From assembly GCA_032209605.1 (NCBI GenBank), contig JASFXZ010000014.1, positions 1,570,912-1,634,911 of the forward strand: a stretch of DNA of 64,000 nt. The letters run 5' to 3'. Within the stretch, counting starts at the first letter, position 1, and the number at the start of each line of letters is the position of its first letter. Under the pieces are notes generated by a model. That model searched no databases. It saw nothing but the letters and a program-made list of their open reading frames with translations, and was not told the DNA's origin. Shown here piece by piece: positions 48,380 through 59,597 of the stretch. Made by a program: the position numbers and the translations under genes. This stretch comes from Mactromeris polynyma (Eukaryota; Mollusca; Bivalvia; Venerida; Mactridae).

Positions 48380-49395
48380 TTGTGTGAGTGTGTAAAAAAT
48401 ACTTATTTTGGCATTCTATTGTTAAGCCGTTTTAAAAAAGTCCATGATTTTTTCACATAATATACTAAACTTTTCTAATTTCTTTAAGTTAATACCTGAG
48501 ACTAAGTTTATAAGTTTAAACATACTGGGTATTTGTCTTGTGTATCTATCTAGGTATTTAACTCTATAATTTTCAAATAATTGACACTTAAATAGGTAAC
48601 GATACTCGTCTCCTAATTCTCTACAATTTGTACATAGACAGGTTTGCCATCGTCCTGTTTCAATAGGAAGACTGTGAATTCGGATTAAAGCGAAAAATGT
48701 TTTGATATAAATATCTTTTATCTTTTGTGTGTTAGTTTTTAAGCCATTTGCTTCTTATAAAACTTGGGCTATATATACCACACACCTGAAAAAACGATCT
48801 CACAAAGATATCGTTTTACATTGTCTATCCATTGAGATATAATTCTATTTTGTGACCCTAATTCAAGTAAAATTGAGTACAATTTGGAAGCCAGTTTAGT
48901 GTTATTATTGCTATCGATGTTGTCTATAATTCTTGTCCAATATGCACTTACTTTATTTTGTATATCAGTTTAAGTGGAGCTACTCCTGACACTTCAGAAA
49001 CCATATAAGATTGTGTAGATTTTCTTAGTTAAAGATGTATTTATAGAATTTGAGCTATATTTTTCAAGGACCCCAATGTTGCCATAGCCCCAAATTTCAC
49101 TTCCATACAGTACAATAGGCTTAATTGTTTAATCAAACAATTTCATTTGAAGGTCATATGGTAAAAAAAGAGACTTTATCTGTTTTAGTGGTGCAAACAT
49201 GGCTTTATTTGCTTGTTCAGCAACATGAATTTTTGACTTGTAAAATTAACCACTTTTACTAAGGCATTAACCGAGGTATTTATAGTTATCAACAGTGTCC
49301 AAAACTTCTGTCCATATAGTAAATGATCTATTTACTATTGTTAGGCCCTTACTGAATACCATGATTTTTGTTTTGGTAGTATTAACATTATGTTT
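48380..49395 (-). mobile_element. LINE remnant, reverse orientation, intron 1 of gene 3
   Basis: The minus strand gives KPIVLYGSEIWGYGNIG near 49065-49115 and, further toward its 3' end, GRWQTCLCTNCRELGDEYRY near 48595-48655. LYGSEIWG and the C..C...GDE tail are typical of the C-terminal part of non-LTR retrotransposon polymerases of molluscs. Stops and frameshifts are many. The clade is not certain, but it is different from the L1/Tx1-like LINE of the intergenic regions. It is absent from gene 2. Confidence 0.7.
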
Positions 49396-49464
49396 TCATT
49401 CATCGAACCAACGACCTTCGCATTCGTAGTCAGCAGCGTTAACCACTGAGCCACAGGGCCACCA
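49396..49464 (-). repeat. tRNA-like pseudogene or SINE head
   Basis: The minus strand reads GGCCCTGTGGCTCAGTGGTT, then a loop region and GGTCGTTGGTTCGATGAATG, giving A-box and B-box-like segments. It sits between the LINE remnant and the minisatellite. Probably a SINE head. Confidence 0.5.
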
Positions 49465-52400
49465 TAAAGACATAGAATATAGCGTCATTGAGTTATATAG
49501 ACATAGGATATAGTCGTCATTGAGTTATATAGACATAGCATATAGTCGTCATTGAGTTATACATACATAGGAGTTAGTCGTCATTGAGTTATATAGACAT
49601 AGGATATAGTCGATATTGAGTTATATAGACATAGAATATAGTCGTCATTGAGTTATACAGACATAGGATTTAGTCGTCATTGAGTTATATAGACATAGAA
49701 TATAGTCGTCATTGAGTTATATAGACATAGGATATAGCGTCATTGAGTTATATAGGCATAGGATATAGTCGTCATTGAGTAATATAGACATAGGATATAG
49801 TCGTCATTGAGTTATATAGACATAGGATTTAGTCGTCATTGAGTTATATAGACATAGCATATAGTCGTCATTGAGTAATATAGACAAAGTATATAGTCGT
49901 CATTGAGTTATATAGATATAGGATATAGCGTCATTGAGTTATATAGATATAGGATATAGCGTCATTGAGTTATATAGATATAGGATATAGCGTCATTGAG
50001 TTATATAGATATAGGATATAGCGTCATTGAGTTATATAGATATAGGATATAGCGTCATTGAGTAATATAGACAAAGTATATAGTCGTCATTGAGTTATAT
50101 AGATATAGGATATAGCGTCATTGAGTTATATAGACAAAGGATATAGTCGTCATTGAGTTATAAAGATATAGGATATAGTTGTCATTGAGTTATATAGATA
50201 TAGGATATAGCGTCATTGAGTAATATAGACAAAGTATATAGTCGTCATTGAGTTATATAGACATAGGATATAGTCGTCATTGAGTTATATAGGCATAGGA
50301 TATAGCGCCATTGAGTTATATAGACATATAATATAGTCGTCATTGAGTTATATAGACATATGATATAGTCGTCATTGAGTTATAAAGATATAGGATATAG
50401 TTGTCATTGAGTTATATAGACATAGGATATAGTCGTCATTGAGTTATAAAGACATAGGATATAGTCGTCATTGAGTAATATAGACAAAGTATATAGTCGT
50501 CATTGAGTTATATAGATATAGGATATAGCGTCATTGAGTTATATAGACAAAGGATATAGTCGTCATTGAGTTATAAAGATATAGGATATAGTTGTCATTG
50601 AGTTATATAGACATAGGATATAGTCGTCATTGAGTTATTTAGGCATAGGATATAGTCGTCGTTGAGTTATATAGACACAGCATATATAGTCGTCGTTGAA
50701 TTACCAAGACATAGGATATAGTCGTCATTGTGTAATATAGATATAGGATATAGTCGTCATTGAGTTATATAGACATAGGATATAGTCGACATTGAGTTAT
50801 ATAGACATATGATATAGTCGTCATTGAGTTATATAGGCATAGGATATAGTCGTCGTTGAGTTATATAGACATAGCATATATAGTCGTCGTTGAATTACCA
50901 AGACATAGGATATAGTCGTCATTGAGTTATATAGACATAGGATATAGTCGACATTGAGTCATATAGACATAGGCTATAGTCGTCATTGAGTCATATAGAC
51001 ATAGGATATAGTCGTCATTTACTTATATAGACATAGGATATAGTCGACATTGAGTTATATAGACATATGATATTGTCGACATTGAGTTATATAGGCATAG
51101 GATATAGTCGTCATTGAGTTATATAGACATAGGATATAGTCGTCATTGAGTTATATAGGCATAGGATATAGTCGTCATTGAGTTATATAGACATAGGATA
51201 TAGTCGTCATTGAGTTATATAGGCATAGGATATAGTCGTCGTTGAGTTATATAGACATAGCATATATAGTCGTCGTTGAATTACAAAGACATAGGATATA
51301 GTCGTCATTGTGTAATATAGATATAGGATATAGTCGTCATTGTGTTATATAGACAAAGGATATAGTCGTCATTGAGTTATATAGACATAGGATATAGTCG
51401 ACATTGAGTTATATAGACATAGGATATAGTCGTCATTGAGTTATATAGACATAGGATATAGTCGTCATTGAGTTATATGGACATGTGATGTAGTCGTCAT
51501 TGAGTTATATAGACATGTGATGTAGTCGTCATTGAGTTATATAGACACAGGATATAGTCGTCATTGAGTTATATAGACATGTGATGTAGTCGTCATTGAG
51601 TTATATAGACATGTGATGTAGTCGTCATTGAGTTATATAGACATGTGATATAGTCGTCATTGAGTTATATGGACACAGGATATAGTCGTCATTGAGTTAT
51701 ATGGACACAGGATATAGTCGTCATTGAGTTATATGGACACAGGATATAGTCGTCATTGAGTTATATGGACACAGGATATAGTCGTCATTGAGTTATATAG
51801 ACATAGGATATAGTCGTCATTGAGTTATATAGACATAGGATATAGTCGTCATTGAGTTATATGGACATGTGATGTAGTCGTCATTGAGTTATATAGACAT
51901 GTGATGTAGTCGTCATTGAGTTATATAGACACAGGATATAGTCGTCATTGAGTTATATAGACATGTGATGTAGTCGTCATTGAGTTATATAGACATGTGA
52001 TGTAGTCGTCATTGAGTTATATAGACATGTGATATAGTCGTCATTGAGTTATATGGACACAGGATATAGTCGTCATTGAGTTATATGGACACAGGATATA
52101 GTCGTCATTGAGTTATATGGACACAGGATATAGTCGTCATTGAGTTATATGGACACAGGATATAGTCGTCATTGAGTTATATGGACACAGGATATAGTCG
52201 TCATTGAGTTATATGGACAAAGGATATAGTCGTCATTGAGTTATATAGACATGTGATATAGTCGTCATTGAGTTATATGGACACAGGATATAGTCGACAT
52301 TGAGTTATATGGACACAGGATATAGTCGTCATTGAGTTATATGGACACAGGATATAGTCGTCATTGAGTTATATGGACACAGGATATAGTCGTCATTGAG

Positions 52401-53790
52401 TTATATAGACATAGGGTATAGTCGTCATTGAGTTATATAGACATAGGATATAGTCGTCATTGAGTTATATAGACACAGTATATAGTCGTCATTGAGTTAT
52501 ATAGACACAGGATATAGTCGTCTTTGAGTTATATAGACATAGGATATAGTCGTCATTGAGTTATATGGACATGTGATGTAGTCGTCATTGAGTTATATAG
52601 ACATAGGATATAGTCGTCATTGAGTCATATAGACACAGGATATAGTCGTCATTGAGTTATATGGACACAGGATATAGTCGTCATTGAGTTATATAGACAT
52701 AGGGTATAGTCGTCATTGAGTTATATAGACACAGGATATAGTCGTCATTGAGTTATATAGACACAGGATATAGTCGTCATTGAGTTATATAGACACAGGA
52801 TATAGTCGTCATTGAGTTATATGGACACAGGATATAGTCGTCATTGAGTTATATGGACACAGGATATAGTCGTCATTGAGTTATATAGACATGTGATATA
52901 GTCGTCATTGAGTTATATAGACAAAGGATATAGTCGTCATTGAGTTATATGGACACAGGATATAGTCGTCATTGAGTTATATGGACACAGGATATAGTCG
53001 TCATTGAGTTATATGGACATGTGATGTAGTCGTCATTGTGTAATATAGATATAGGTAATAGTCGTCATTGAGTTAAATAGACACAGTATATATATACAAT
53101 ACAATACATTTTTTGCATTACGTATAGTCGGTGAGAGCGAAATAGTCATCAGAGCATAGTGAAGATTTAAAATGAAATACGATGGTAGTTACAAAATATA
53201 TAGCGTCATTGAGTTATATAGACATAGCATACAGCGTCATTGAGTTATATAGACATAGCATATAGTCGTCATTGAGTTATATAGACATAGCATACAGCGT
53301 CATTGAGTAATATAGACATATCATATAGTCGTCATTCAGTTATATAGACATAGCATATATATCGTCACTGAGTTATATAGACATGGCATATATAGCGTCA
53401 CTGAGTAATATAGACATATCATATTATATCGTCACTGAGTTATATAGACAATATAATATAGCGTCCTTGAGTTATATAGATATAACATATATAGCGTCAC
53501 TGAGTAATATAGACAATATAATATAGCGTGATTGAGTTGTATAGACAATAGAATATAGCGTCATTGAGTTATATAGACATGGCATATATAGCGTCACTGT
53601 GTAATATAGACAATATAATATAGCGTGATTGAGTTGTATAGACAATAGGATATAGTCGTCATTGAGTTATATAGACATTGCATATATAGCGTCACTGAGT
53701 GATATAGACAATATAATATAGCGTCATTGATATAAATAGACATAGGATATAAATTATTGTCATTGAGTTGTATTGTCATTGGAGTATGTA
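49465..53790. repeat. 32-bp minisatellite in intron 1 of gene 3, about 4.3 kb
   Basis: It has the same 32-bp unit as 20292-22612, with about 130 units. Variants are grouped: ATATAGGATATAGCG units near 49915-50110, CATGTGATGTAG and CACAGGATATAG units at 51470-52860, and TATATAGCGTCACTG variants at the right end. A non-repeat interruption lies at about 53090-53195. The array ends 75 bp before exon 2. Confidence 0.92.
51477..52244. repeat. Higher-order repeat: 384-bp (12 x 32) block in tandem
   Basis: The order of unit variants starting at ATGGACATGTGATGTAG (51477) repeats at 51861, exactly 384 bp later, through the same series of CATGTGATGTAG and CACAGGATATAG units. Confidence 0.75.
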
Positions 53791-53864
53791 TGTAGGGATG
53801 ACGGTCATATACTGATTGTTTAAATCAATATAACATTACAACAATGTTTTATATCTTTTTACAG

Positions 53865-54371
53865 ACGTCTCGCAGAAGACTTGCCTGTTTCTTCACCCTG
53901 TGTTTAGTGTCTTTACTGGGTATAAACATATACACGAGTCCTTATATGTTCAATATGACGTATGCTACAGACTTCCAGGAGAGATTAAAAGTGGCGTCTA
54001 ATAAGACAGTGATAGCTAAACCAATAATGGAAAGGTTGAATGATCATCGTAACCGGACGCTACAATCGTTTGATAGTGCTTTAAAGGCAAAGATATATTC
54101 TAAAATATACTTAGCGCAATTAAATAACACGCGTCGTCGAGATTTGCAGGATTTTAATGACATGAAAACAAATGGATTCAGTGACTATAAAACTGAGGGT
54201 TTCACGAACAATGTTAAGACCCACGAGGATAGTAGCCAGGGTGACGTGAAAGACAAGATTGCTGAACTAAATGAAACGACTTTAAAGAAGATTGAATATG
54301 TTTCTAATCGTGCAAAGGTAGGATTAGCAAGGACAGTTCTTCTTCCACCACCTGAGGATTTGATGAAGGCG
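53865..54371 (+). CDS. Gene 3 exon 2: signal anchor and stem, intact
   Basis: The acceptor is CTTTTTACAG and the donor AAGGCG/GTAAGG; 507 nt, phase 0. It encodes TSRRRLACFF, a hydrophobic anchor to LGINIYTS, a glycosylation-rich stem (NMT, NKT, NRT, NNT, NET) and TVLLPPPEDLMKA. Codon 75 is CAA (Gln), the codon changed to TAA in gene 2. An in-frame ATG in the intron just upstream does not matter because the acceptor and exon 1 give a better start. Confidence 0.87.
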
Positions 54372-54895
54372 GTAAGGATTCTTTTATTTTATGATGTTTA
54401 AAATTGTAAATATGTTATACATGTTGTTGCAAATGTACAGAATATTCGTACATGGGGTTCCACTAGGTGCTGAATATCGAGGGTCATTTTCATAGTTTTA
54501 CCAGAATTTACCATTTTATAGCCAAAATATAATATGACTTTTAGGGAAAATAGGGGTTTCGAGTACAAACTATTGTTTAGTATTTGGAACAGCTAAATTG
54601 TTAAGTGATGAACAAAAGGCTAAATGTTTCACCGAGTTCGCGAGTTCTCGCCGAGCTCGTAGAAATTTTTGAAGTCGGGAGCAAGTCGCAAGGGCCCCGG
54701 TAGAGCTCGTACGGGCATCGCACGATGTACGTGTGGATTTGGAACACAGCGAGGCCCGTCAGAGCTTGGCAAAACGAAGGTACAAGGTCAACTAATGGTG
54801 TATAGGCATTACATTAATCGGTACTTACTGCAAAAATTACATTATAATATGCTTTGATTTTTATACGGTTCTAATGTGAACAGAATGTTTAAGAA

Positions 54896-55048
54896 GTTTT
54901 GTGATTACCAAATCTTCGCTTGACCGACACTAACTCGACCGTCACTCCAGCTACACTCGAGCTTCACTTGGGTGAGTGTGAGTGGAGTACGAGTTGAGTG
55001 TAGGTTTCAGATAACTGGAATTTGGTATTCACAAAAGCAAGCGTAGCT
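54896..55048. repeat. About 150-bp MITE, source of the 61/90-bp minisatellites
   Basis: The ends are TTTTGTGATTACCAAATC and its inverse AATTTGGTATTCACAAAAG. The interior has a single CTCGACCGTCACTCCAGC...GTGAGTGTGAGTGGAGTA unit. The same interior is tandemly amplified at 10800-11392, 13890-15020, 41940-42345 and 44030-44212. Confidence 0.7.
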
Positions 55049-56108
55049 GGACAACACTTGATTGAGTGAAAAATTTTCGATTGAAGGTTTCTGCCACTTG
55101 AAAATGACTACAGCTACTCTCAAATGTCGTTTTTAATTCCGATTTAGTAGATTCATGTTAAATTAAGCTCATTTATAGTATTTCTTGTGTTTTATTATTC
55201 CCAACTCTAACCGTAGTATTTGTTGGCAATGGATCTAGTGGTACCATTTCCAGGATTTTTTGTCGAAACTTTTTAGACAAAACCGAGGCTGTCGAAACGT
55301 GTTGAACTCAAACAAAACTGGACGCCATGTTGTTAAATCAAGTTCGCTTTAACGGCAATTTAAGCATTTTCAACATATAAACACTGTTTCGAATACGTTT
55401 TGGACGAAGTGTTAATGACGTATTCAAAACTGCGTCTTACGACACTCGACTTACGACACCGTTGATAAAACGGACTTACGATATTTTATATTTGTTGTAA
55501 GTTCTTGAGTAAAGATAAGATATGTCGTAACTACGGTATCTTGATAAACGAGGCGGACGATAAAATACCGAGTATCCGGACCATATAATCCATTATTAGT
55601 TTTGAATTCAACTATTTTACAGGTAGATATGTAATAGATATGTACATGCCGCAGACAATTAATTTTGAGTGATCAAAGGCAAAGCACGCCATTACATTGA
55701 AAACCAATAAAATAAACTGGTAGGGATGTTTGTTTAAGCTCATCTGGGCAAAAACTCTTTAGTTACGTTGAATTGAAATGGGCAATTGGAAACCATGTTT
55801 TGTTCGAAATAAAATTTATAAATGCGAATGAACGAGGTCCGACTGTACGATTTTACATGGCGATCATAGTGGTCGATGGCAGAGCGCCTGACTCCTGATC
55901 CGAAAGTCATTGGTTGGAATACCCTTGGCGCAATGTTGAATCGCGAACTTCACTATCCATGAATCAGGCGCGAGTATTGGTAAGATACTGAGAAAGCAGT
56001 CATGTACAGTCGGACTACGTTTATCCGACAACCTTCTATCCGAATATTTGGTATCTACCGTAATAAATATGTGGTCCCGATGTATCTTCTTAGACACGAA
56101 TTGAAATG
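55049..56108. other. Intron 2 of gene 3 left of the retrotransposon
   Basis: Most of this is missing from gene 2. A degenerate tRNA-like stretch (GTGGTCGATGGCAGAGCGCC to CATTGGTTGGAATACCC) is at about 55870-55925. From 55989 it matches gene 2 (23730-23855) up to the insertion point. No gene is seen. Confidence 0.5.
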
Positions 56109-56298
56109 GCTAAATTTTAATACTAAAATTACTAATTAACCGACAAAAGCAAAGGTATTTCGAATGGTTAATATTGGTACGGGCAGAATATTTTGGGGGG
56201 TTTGATTGGTCAAGAAAACAGCGGGTAAAGAAAAAAAGGCGGGGCTAAAACCCCGGATAAAAATCCAGTTTGATTGAAGTCACTGTTGGTACAAGATT
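56109..56298 (+). repeat. Ngaro repeat A1
   Basis: It begins GCTAAATTTTAATACTAAAA and ends GTTGGTACAAGATT. It contains a GGGGCTAAAACCCC hairpin. It has one extra base relative to A2 (AATCCAG against AATCAG). Confidence 0.93.
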
Positions 56299-56561
56299 GA
56301 AACATTTGTTGTATTGAGTTTCACGATTACATTGAAGAAAGATTACTTTGAAGCTTATATTATTAGAAACCACAACGAAGGATGATACAATAGTACAAGA
56401 ATAGCGAAAGATCAGGGTTATAACCCGAGGAAGTGAAGTATCACTTGAACATTTTCAGTATTTATTTTCAAATTTGTGTGGAACTTTGTTGTTAGATAGT
56501 GAAATTGTTGGACATAGTTGATATTGTCATCAACCTCAGTTAGATTACCTTCATCGGTAAA
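56299..56561 (+). other. Ngaro 5' untranslated leader
   Basis: It lies between A1 and the Gag start codon, with no long frame. The Gag ATG has A at -3 (TAAAATGTCG). Confidence 0.6.
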
Positions 56562-57686
56562 ATGTCGGTTGACAAAAGGGCGAAAAAGAAAATTAATTAC
56601 AAAAAATTAAACGAAGCTGGAATGGAGGAGGCGGAGCTAAAGTCAGAGGGAGGAGCCTCGGCGATATCGCCACTACATAGTGAGGTAGAGAATAGCGGTT
56701 CAGATGAAGAAGAAGAAGCGATGAAGCAAGAATTGGCCAATCTTGAAAAAGAGGAGAAGGCATTAGTGAAGGCTAGGGAGCGGTCAGATCTGAGGAAGAG
56801 ACTGGAGCAGAAACGGAGCGCCGTCCAGAAGCTCAAGGGTACGAAACATAAGAAACTTTATAAACATGATGATTCCGAAGATTCGGATAAACAACTTTCG
56901 GATAAATCCGATGCAATTACGTTACAAACATTAAGGCAAATGAACAGTTTGCAGAATAAAGTCAGGAAGCAGCTAGGTAAACTAGGGTTAAATAGCAGTA
57001 GTAGTGACGAATCTGATTCTAGTTCTGATAGTTTGGATATGTGTAAAAAGAAAAGAAAATCTAAAAAGCAAAAAAAATCTGGTATACAGGCAGCATCGTC
57101 TGATAAGGTCAAGTGCACACAAAGGTACCCTCATGCGCAGTTAAGGTATGAATTTGTGCAAAAACGTATTTCGTTTGAAGATCTTTCTTTTAGTTTATTT
57201 GTAGCAGGGGAGTTAGAAATCATAACGGATTCTGAAACTAAGCAACAAGAGAGTAAGGGTAGAGCCAATTTATTAAAAAGAATAATGTACTTAAATTCTC
57301 ACTTCAGCTTTCAGAGCTTAAAAGCTTACTATGCGGCAGTATTAAGAGAAATTGAAATGGGTGAAAAATATTGGGGGGACGACTTCCATTATTTAGAAAC
57401 GGGTATATTAACCAGATATAACGCCAACTCAAAACAAAACAACTTGCTACAAAATAAAGGAGAATCCAAATTAAGTAAAAGTCATGAAGACAGTAATGAA
57501 ACATCCTTGTGGTTTTGTTCATTATATCAAAGAAACAAGTGCACACACAATGCAGACCACATGACGGTATTTAAAGGAAGAATGAGGTTAACCAAACATG
57601 TATGTGCGTCATGCTGGCTAAAAGATAAGAACAAGGTTGAACACCCTGAGTGCTCACCAGATTGCCCATACACGAAAAGCACATGA
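56562..57686 (+). CDS. gag: Ngaro Gag-like protein
   Basis: The frame has 374 codons, ATG to TGA. The N-terminal third is highly charged, with an acidic patch (SGSDEEEEA, about 45-53) and a likely coiled coil from about 53 to 93. A Ser/Asp-rich stretch and a lysine-rich, nuclear-localisation-like KKKRKSKKQKKSG (about 162-174) follow. The middle (about 185-290) is a folded-looking domain with YPHAQLRYEF. The last 57 residues form a Cys/His cluster: FCSLYQRNKC, two His, HVCASCW, then H-P-E-C and C-P, consistent with zinc binding. Such a C-terminal cluster fits a nucleic-acid-binding Gag. The TGA (57684-57686) is followed without frame change by the RT frame. Confidence 0.85.
   Translation: MSVDKRAKKKINYKKLNEAGMEEAELKSEGGASAISPLHSEVENSGSDEEEEAMKQELANLEKEEKALVKARERSDLRKRLEQKRSAVQKLKGTKHKKLYKHDDSEDSDKQLSDKSDAITLQTLRQMNSLQNKVRKQLGKLGLNSSSSDESDSSSDSLDMCKKKRKSKKQKKSGIQAASSDKVKCTQRYPHAQLRYEFVQKRISFEDLSFSLFVAGELEIITDSETKQQESKGRANLLKRIMYLNSHFSFQSLKAYYAAVLREIEMGEKYWGDDFHYLETGILTRYNANSKQNNLLQNKGESKLSKSHEDSNETSLWFCSLYQRNKCTHNADHMTVFKGRMRLTKHVCASCWLKDKNKVEHPECSPDCPYTKST
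57684..57686 (+). other. In-frame TGA between Gag and RT
   Basis: Gag starts at 56562 and the RT frame is open from 57687 to 59531; both are in the same frame (positions divisible by three). The context is AGC ACA TGA CAA ATT. Readthrough would give a Gag-Pol fusion. Otherwise RT would need an internal start, the first in-frame ATG being at 57963. Confidence 0.75.
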
Positions 57687-59531
57687 CAAATTCCAAACAA
57701 AATAACAATTACACAGGAATACAACATATCAGACATATTTTTACCAGATTTTTGTTACACAAATTACAATGATACTGATACAAACAATACAGGAAAAGAT
57801 AATCCTGTCACACAAGCGCATGAACCTGTAAATTTGATTAAAGCTCATGAGCAGGTCAAGGCATCAGGGAAATACAATTTTGAAAAATGCAAAATTAAAG
57901 TTAAAAATAATATCAATGTTGATTATTTGAGATCTTTATTAAACAACTTTCAATACAAAGACATGCAAGTTTGTGAATTATTAGAATACGGCTTCCCAAT
58001 TGGATACAATAAGCACACAATAGGTGGCAATCATAGCAAGAAAATTTGGCAGTACAAGAATTACAAGGGGGCTACAGAATTTGTAGAACACATAGACAAG
58101 TACCTGGAAAAGGAACAGGATTATAAGGCTGTTTTAGGACCATTTAAAAGTAACCCATTTACATCAGACATTCACATATCTCCACTGAACACAGTACCTA
58201 AAAGTAATATTAATGAAAGAAGGATAATTTTAGACTTAAGTAGTTGGGCAGGGGGGGCAATTAATGATCAAATTGACAAGGAATCTTATCTAGGGGAATC
58301 AGTAAACTTAACATATCCAAGAATAGATGATTATGTCAAGCTAATTTTAGCTAAGGGACAAGGGTGCTTAATGTTTAAAAAAGATCTAAGCAGAGCATAT
58401 AGACAAATACCAATATGTCCATCAGAATATAACTTAGTATCATTTGTATGGAAAAAACACATTTATAGTGACACGGTCCTTAGTATGGGATTAAGAAGTG
58501 CTGCCTATATATGTCAAAGAGTAACAAATGCTTTATCTTTTATTATGTTAGGTATGGGAATAGCCATTTTAAATTATTTAGATGATTTAGCAGGAGCAGA
58601 GAAAGAAGAAAATGCAAAATTTGCATATCTTACTTTAGGATCAGTTTTAGAGAAAAGTGGAATAATAGAGGCAAAAAATAAGAGTTGTCCTCCTTGCCAC
58701 ATAATGTCATTTTTAGGTATTTTGCTAAATTCAAAAGACATGACAATGGGTATTACGGAAGATAGAATGAAAGAAATTAAAACATTGTTAAAAACATGGC
58801 TGAATAAAGATTACGCGACATTGAGAGAAGTACAATCCCTATTAGGAAAATTAAATTTCATAGGGGCTTGTATAAAACCTAGTAGAATATTCATAAACAG
58901 AATTTTAAACTGGCTTAAAGAGTTATACTCAGAAACTAGTCATGGTGGTCAAAACTTCAAAATTCCAAAGGATGTTAAAAAAGATATTTATTGGTGGGCA
59001 GACATATTAGAAAACTATAATGGGATATCATTAATGTCATTAGGTACTTGGACTAAGGGAGATGATATTTTTTCTTCAGATAGTTGTTTAGAAGGTTGTG
59101 GAGGTTACTGGAAGGGTAATTTTTTTCATAGTAAATTTCCACAGGAAATCCTGAATCAAAAATTACATATAGGAGCTTTGGAAATGTTATCGGTCGTGTT
59201 ATGTTTGAGATTATGGGGTTCGAACTTTAGGCACAAAAAGATTATTATCTTATGTGATAATATGTCAGTCTGTATAGCCTTAAATACAGGGAAAACCAAA
59301 TGTCAAAATTTACAAGTAGCCTTAAGAGAAATTTGTTTTTTAGCGGCAAACTTTGAATTTGAAATAAAAGCAGAACATTTATCATCTAGTGAAAATAGAT
59401 TAGCAGATCATTTGTCTAGATGGCACTTAAAGGCAGAACATGAAATGAAATTTAAGCAGTTAACAAAAGACGTCAAACTGCAAGAATATGTAGTACATTC
59501 AGACCACTTTAAATTCTCAAGTAATTGGTAA
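57687..59531 (+). CDS. pol: Ngaro reverse transcriptase-RNase H
   Basis: The frame is open from the Gag stop to TAA at 59529-59531; no ATG occurs before 57963. Counting from 57834 (about 565 codons), the RT has YGFPIGYNKHT near 51-61, NTVPKS and RRIILDLSSW (about 120-140), the palm LSRAYRQIPI (about 185) and YLDD at 248-251. RNase H has D416 (SSDSCLEGCGG), E450 (ALEML), D475 (ILCDN) and D525 (RLADHLSRW), all four acidic residues. This arrangement is the DIRS/Ngaro RT-RH. It copies the element RNA into DNA. A GTAATT donor at 59521 just before the stop can splice in frame to the recombinase. Confidence 0.92.
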   Translation, partial: QIPNKITITQEYNISDIFLPDFCYTNYNDTDTNNTGKDNPVTQAHEPVNLIKAHEQVKASGKYNFEKCKIKVKNNINVDYLRSLLNNFQYKDMQVCELLEYGFPIGYNKHTIGGNHSKKIWQYKNYKGATEFVEHIDKYLEKEQDYKAVLGPFKSNPFTSDIHISPLNTVPKSNINERRIILDLSSWAGGAINDQIDKESYLGESVNLTYPRIDDYVKLILAKGQGCLMFKKDLSRAYRQIPICPSEYNLVSFVWKKHIYSDTVLSMGLRSAAYICQRVTNALSFIMLGMGIAILNYLDDLAGAEKEENAKFAYLTLGSVLEKSGIIEAKNKSCPPCHIMSFLGILLNSKDMTMGITEDRMKEIKTLLKTWLNKDYATLREVQSLLGKLNFIGACIKPSRIFINRILNWLKELYSETSHGGQNFKIPKDVKKDIYWWADILENYNGISLMSLGTWTKGDDIFSSDSCLEGCGGYWKGNFFHSKFPQEILNQKLHIGALEMLSVVLCLRLWGSNFRHKKIIILCDNMSVCIALNTGKTKCQNLQVALREICFLAANFEFEIKAEHLSSSENRLADHLSRWHLKAEHEMKFKQLTKDVKLQEYVVHSDHFKFSSNW

Positions 59532-59597
59532 TGTTAAGTTATATGTTGGGTTAATATAGTAAATACTGAACTATAATTTTTGAATGTTTGTTTTCAG
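59521..59597 (+). other. Predicted intron 1 of Ngaro (RT-YR)
   Basis: The donor is CTCAA/GTAATT and the acceptor GTTTGTTTTCAG/AAGATC, giving 77 nt. The donor leaves one base of a codon and the acceptor supplies two, so the joined codon is AAA and the RT frame continues into the recombinase, skipping TAA at 59529. The recombinase frame has no ATG near its start, which supports splicing. Confidence 0.65.

Noticed and set aside
56597..57118. Minus-strand serine-rich frames over Gag
   Set aside because: They are antisense shadows of the charged Gag coding sequence.
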